From Kordia aestuariivivens (lineage in GTDB: Bacteria; Bacteroidota; Bacteroidia; Flavobacteriales; Flavobacteriaceae): a DNA stretch of 64,000 nucleotides. Below the pieces are notes generated by a model. The model saw only the letters and a program-made list of their open reading frames with translations. It had not been told where the DNA came from and made no database searches. Where the stretch lies: assembly GCF_014397005.1 (NCBI RefSeq), contig NZ_JACGWS010000001.1, forward strand, positions 1 to 64,000, given 5' to 3'. The position numbers and the translations under genes were made by a program. Positions 61,911-64,000 of the stretch are shown piece after piece (within the stretch, counting starts at the first letter, position 1; each line of letters starts with the position of its first letter).

Positions 61911-63245
61911 ATGTACAAATACCCAAACTCCATTCCGTTTTTTAAGTTGTTGTTAAAGTCGTCTACAATTACGCGAAATCCAATTCCTTTTCACAAAGAA
62001 GGTTTTGATAAAAATGGCGATTCGTTTTCAATTGCGCCACCGTTTTCAAAAAGGGTCATGCTTACGCGCGATGCAGAAATTACGATGCACATTCTTCGAA
62101 AAAATCATCGGAATTATAACAAATCTAAAATTCAGACGAAATACCTATCCAAATATGTTGGGAAAGGATTATTAACGTCAAGTGGCGACTATTGGTTAAA
62201 ACAACGAAGACTCATTCAACCGGCATTCCATAGAGAAAAACTACAAAAATTAGTGACCATTATGGAAGGTACCATTGAAAAACAAATTGAGAACCTTCAA
62301 ACAGATACAAAAGTAGACTTGTACTCCATCATGAACGAATTGGCGTTTCATGTGGTTGCAAAATCATTATTCAACTATTCTTCAGATGATAACACCATGC
62401 ATCGTCTGCAAGAAATCATTGAAAAATTACAAGACTTTATCATTCGTGAAATTCGTCAGCCACACAAAAAATGGTGGTATAAAGTAAGCGGATTGGTTGC
62501 AAAACACATGGGATTAGTCCAAGAAAGTAGAGATATTATTAACAAAGTAATCGACGAACGTCGTGTGTCTGAAAAACAACATGATGATCTATTAGACATG
62601 TTGCTCAAGGCAAAATATGAAGAAGACGGAACTTCCATGACCAACGAGCAATTAATCGACGAAATCTTAATCTTCTTTGTGGCTGGACATGAAACAACGG
62701 CAAACGCACTCACGTTTACATTTCACTTGATCGCAAAAGATCCTGAAATACTCAAAAAAGCAGTTGCAGAAGTAGATGCGATTGATGATAACTTAACGCC
62801 AATGGAAAAATTGGCAAAACTCAACTATGTAAAAAACTGCGTGGAAGAAGCAATGCGTTTATATCCACCAGCATGGATTACGGATAGAGTTGCGATTGAA
62901 GATGATTCATTTGCAGAATTCAACATAGAAAAAGGAACCATGATCGGAATTTCGTTTTACGAATTGCACCGAAACGAAAAATACTGGAAAAACCCGAATG
63001 ATTTCATTCCGGAACGTTTTTCGGAAGAAAACCGAAAAGAAACTGCCGGACATTACTTTCCGTTTGGTGCAGGACCAAGAATGTGTATCGGAAATGGTTT
63101 TGCACTCTACGAAATGATGTTGTCGGTGTATGCTGTATTAAAAAAATATCACATCGAAACTGATCAAAAAACAGTGGAAATTGCGCCGTTAATCACGCTA
63201 AAGCCAATTAATGTGACGCTGAAATTTACAAATAGAACTGCTTGA
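61911..63245 (+). CDS. Cytochrome P450
   Basis: A 444-residue soluble P450 monooxygenase. The heme-binding loop [15 protein letters not shown] has the ligand Cys392. The I-helix oxygen-activation motif GHETT and the ExxR helix EEAMRLYPP are present. No membrane anchor is seen. The look is CYP102/CYP110-like, which often act on fatty acids, but the substrate is not determined here. No ferredoxin partner lies next to it. Its stop codon overlaps the putative TTG start of queG. Confidence 0.95.
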   Translation: MYKYPNSIPFFKLLLKSSTITRNPIPFHKEGFDKNGDSFSIAPPFSKRVMLTRDAEITMHILRKNHRNYNKSKIQTKYLSKYVGKGLLTSSGDYWLKQRRLIQPAFHREKLQKLVTIMEGTIEKQIENLQTDTKVDLYSIMNELAFHVVAKSLFNYSSDDNTMHRLQEIIEKLQDFIIREIRQPHKKWWYKVSGLVAKHMGLVQESRDIINKVIDERRVSEKQHDDLLDMLLKAKYEEDGTSMTNEQLIDEILIFFVAGHETTANALTFTFHLIAKDPEILKKAVAEVDAIDDNLTPMEKLAKLNYVKNCVEEAMRLYPPAWITDRVAIEDDSFAEFNIEKGTMIGISFYELHRNEKYWKNPNDFIPERFSEENRKETAGHYFPFGAGPRMCIGNGFALYEMMLSVYAVLKKYHIETDQKTVEIAPLITLKPINVTLKFTNRTA

Positions 63246-64000
63246 ATTCAACACAAAAACATACAGAACTCATCAAAGCTGAAGCAAAACGCTTAGGATT
63301 TCTGTCATGTGGAATCTCAAAAGCAGGATTTTTAGAAGAAGAAGCACCACGATTAGAAGCTTGGCTCAACAAAAACATGCACGGCGAAATGCAGTACATG
63401 GAAAATCACTTTGACAAGCGATTAGATCCAACGAAATTAGTGGAAGATTCAAAATCGGTAGTTTCGTTACTCTTAAACTACTATCCGTCAGAAATCCAAA
63501 AAGATCCAGAAGCGCCAAAAATTTCAAAATACGCGTATGGAACGGATTATCACTTTGTCATCAAAGACAAACTAAAGCATTTACTAAACTTCATTCAAGA
63601 TGAAATCGGAGAAGTTTCAGGACGCGCATTTGTAGACTCAGCGCCAGTATTAGACAAAGCTTGGGCTGCAAAAAGCGGATTGGGTTGGATTGGAAAACAC
63701 AGCAATTTGCTCACACAACAAGTGGGTTCTTTCTATTTTATTGCCGAACTCATCATTGATTTAGACTTAGAATACGATTCGCCAGTGACGGATCATTGCG
63801 GAAGTTGTACCGCTTGTATTGACGCGTGTCCTACGCAAGCCATTGTAGATCCGTATGTGGTGGATGGAAGCAAATGTATCTCGTATTTCACCATCGAACT
63901 AAAAAATGAAATTCCAATACACGCACAAGGACATTTTGACGATTGGATGTTTGGCTGCGATATTTGCCAAGATGTGTGCCCGTGGAATAAATTCTCAAAA
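63242..64000 (+). CDS. queG: Epoxyqueuosine reductase, cut by the window end
   Basis: The first 253 residues of a cobalamin-dependent 4Fe-4S enzyme that reduces epoxyqueuosine to queuosine in tRNA, the last step of queuosine synthesis. Seen are [40 protein letters not shown] and two Cys groups, [12 protein letters not shown] and [10 protein letters not shown], that bind the clusters. No ATG fits the conserved N-terminus, so TTG at 63242, overlapping the P450 stop by 4 bases, is the likely start. The C-terminal part lies beyond the window. Confidence 0.93.
   Translation, partial: MNSTQKHTELIKAEAKRLGFLSCGISKAGFLEEEAPRLEAWLNKNMHGEMQYMENHFDKRLDPTKLVEDSKSVVSLLLNYYPSEIQKDPEAPKISKYAYGTDYHFVIKDKLKHLLNFIQDEIGEVSGRAFVDSAPVLDKAWAAKSGLGWIGKHSNLLTQQVGSFYFIAELIIDLDLEYDSPVTDHCGSCTACIDACPTQAIVDPYVVDGSKCISYFTIELKNEIPIHAQGHFDDWMFGCDICQDVCPWNKFSK

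Overview
The window reads as a chromosomal segment of a marine member of the Flavobacteriaceae (Bacteroidota). The evidence is A+T-rich DNA, TAnnTTTG-type -7 promoter elements, no obvious Shine-Dalgarno sequences, a complete Alternative Complex III operon feeding a cytochrome c oxidase, the rimP-nusA-infB block, DUF5916 and DUF2723 proteins, and several short peptides with the double-glycine leaders common in this group. The content reminds me of Kordia, but I could not test that. I see no phage, insertion sequence, CRISPR array or rRNA; one tRNA (Gln, UUG) is present.

Layout. 0-9.3 kb: a minus-strand accessory block with two tandem SGNH hydrolases, two methyltransferases, two B12-binding-type radical SAM enzymes and a nucleotidyltransferase-like protein, split by a plus-strand MscS channel. 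9.4-19 kb: a DUF5916 protein, a NarL/LuxR response regulator with its TPR sensor kinase, two unknown small proteins and polA. 19.1-22.1 kb: five small double-glycine precursor-like peptides, a small membrane protein and a class V aminotransferase-fold enzyme; three of the peptide genes share a 17-bp palindrome at nearly the same distance upstream. 22.1-27.2 kb: isoaspartyl peptidase, cyanophycinase and cyanophycin synthetase, a full make-and-recycle set for the storage polymer cyanophycin. 27.3-33 kb: a metallophosphoesterase, a thioredoxin-fold protein without cysteines, a polysaccharide deacetylase and a large DUF2723 membrane protein.

33.1-42.2 kb: tRNA-Gln, then an ABC/HlyD/TolC type I export operon whose ATPase domain is degenerate. 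After it come two divergent double-glycine peptide genes flanking a membrane-spanning TPR-AraC regulator, and then a lipoprotein. A palindrome, TGCAATTTATAAATTGCA, sits upstream of both peptide genes. This looks like a self-contained peptide-export and sensing locus and is my main candidate for an undescribed system.

42.2-64 kb: conserved housekeeping genes. These are a universal stress protein, the rimP-nusA-infB operon behind an attenuator-like hairpin, a SPOR protein, the actABCDEF-coxBA respiratory operon, one more orphan double-glycine peptide, ruvB, a cytochrome P450 and a queG gene cut by the window end.

Spacers between genes carry several families of short palindromic or tandem repeats, some with compensatory stem changes.
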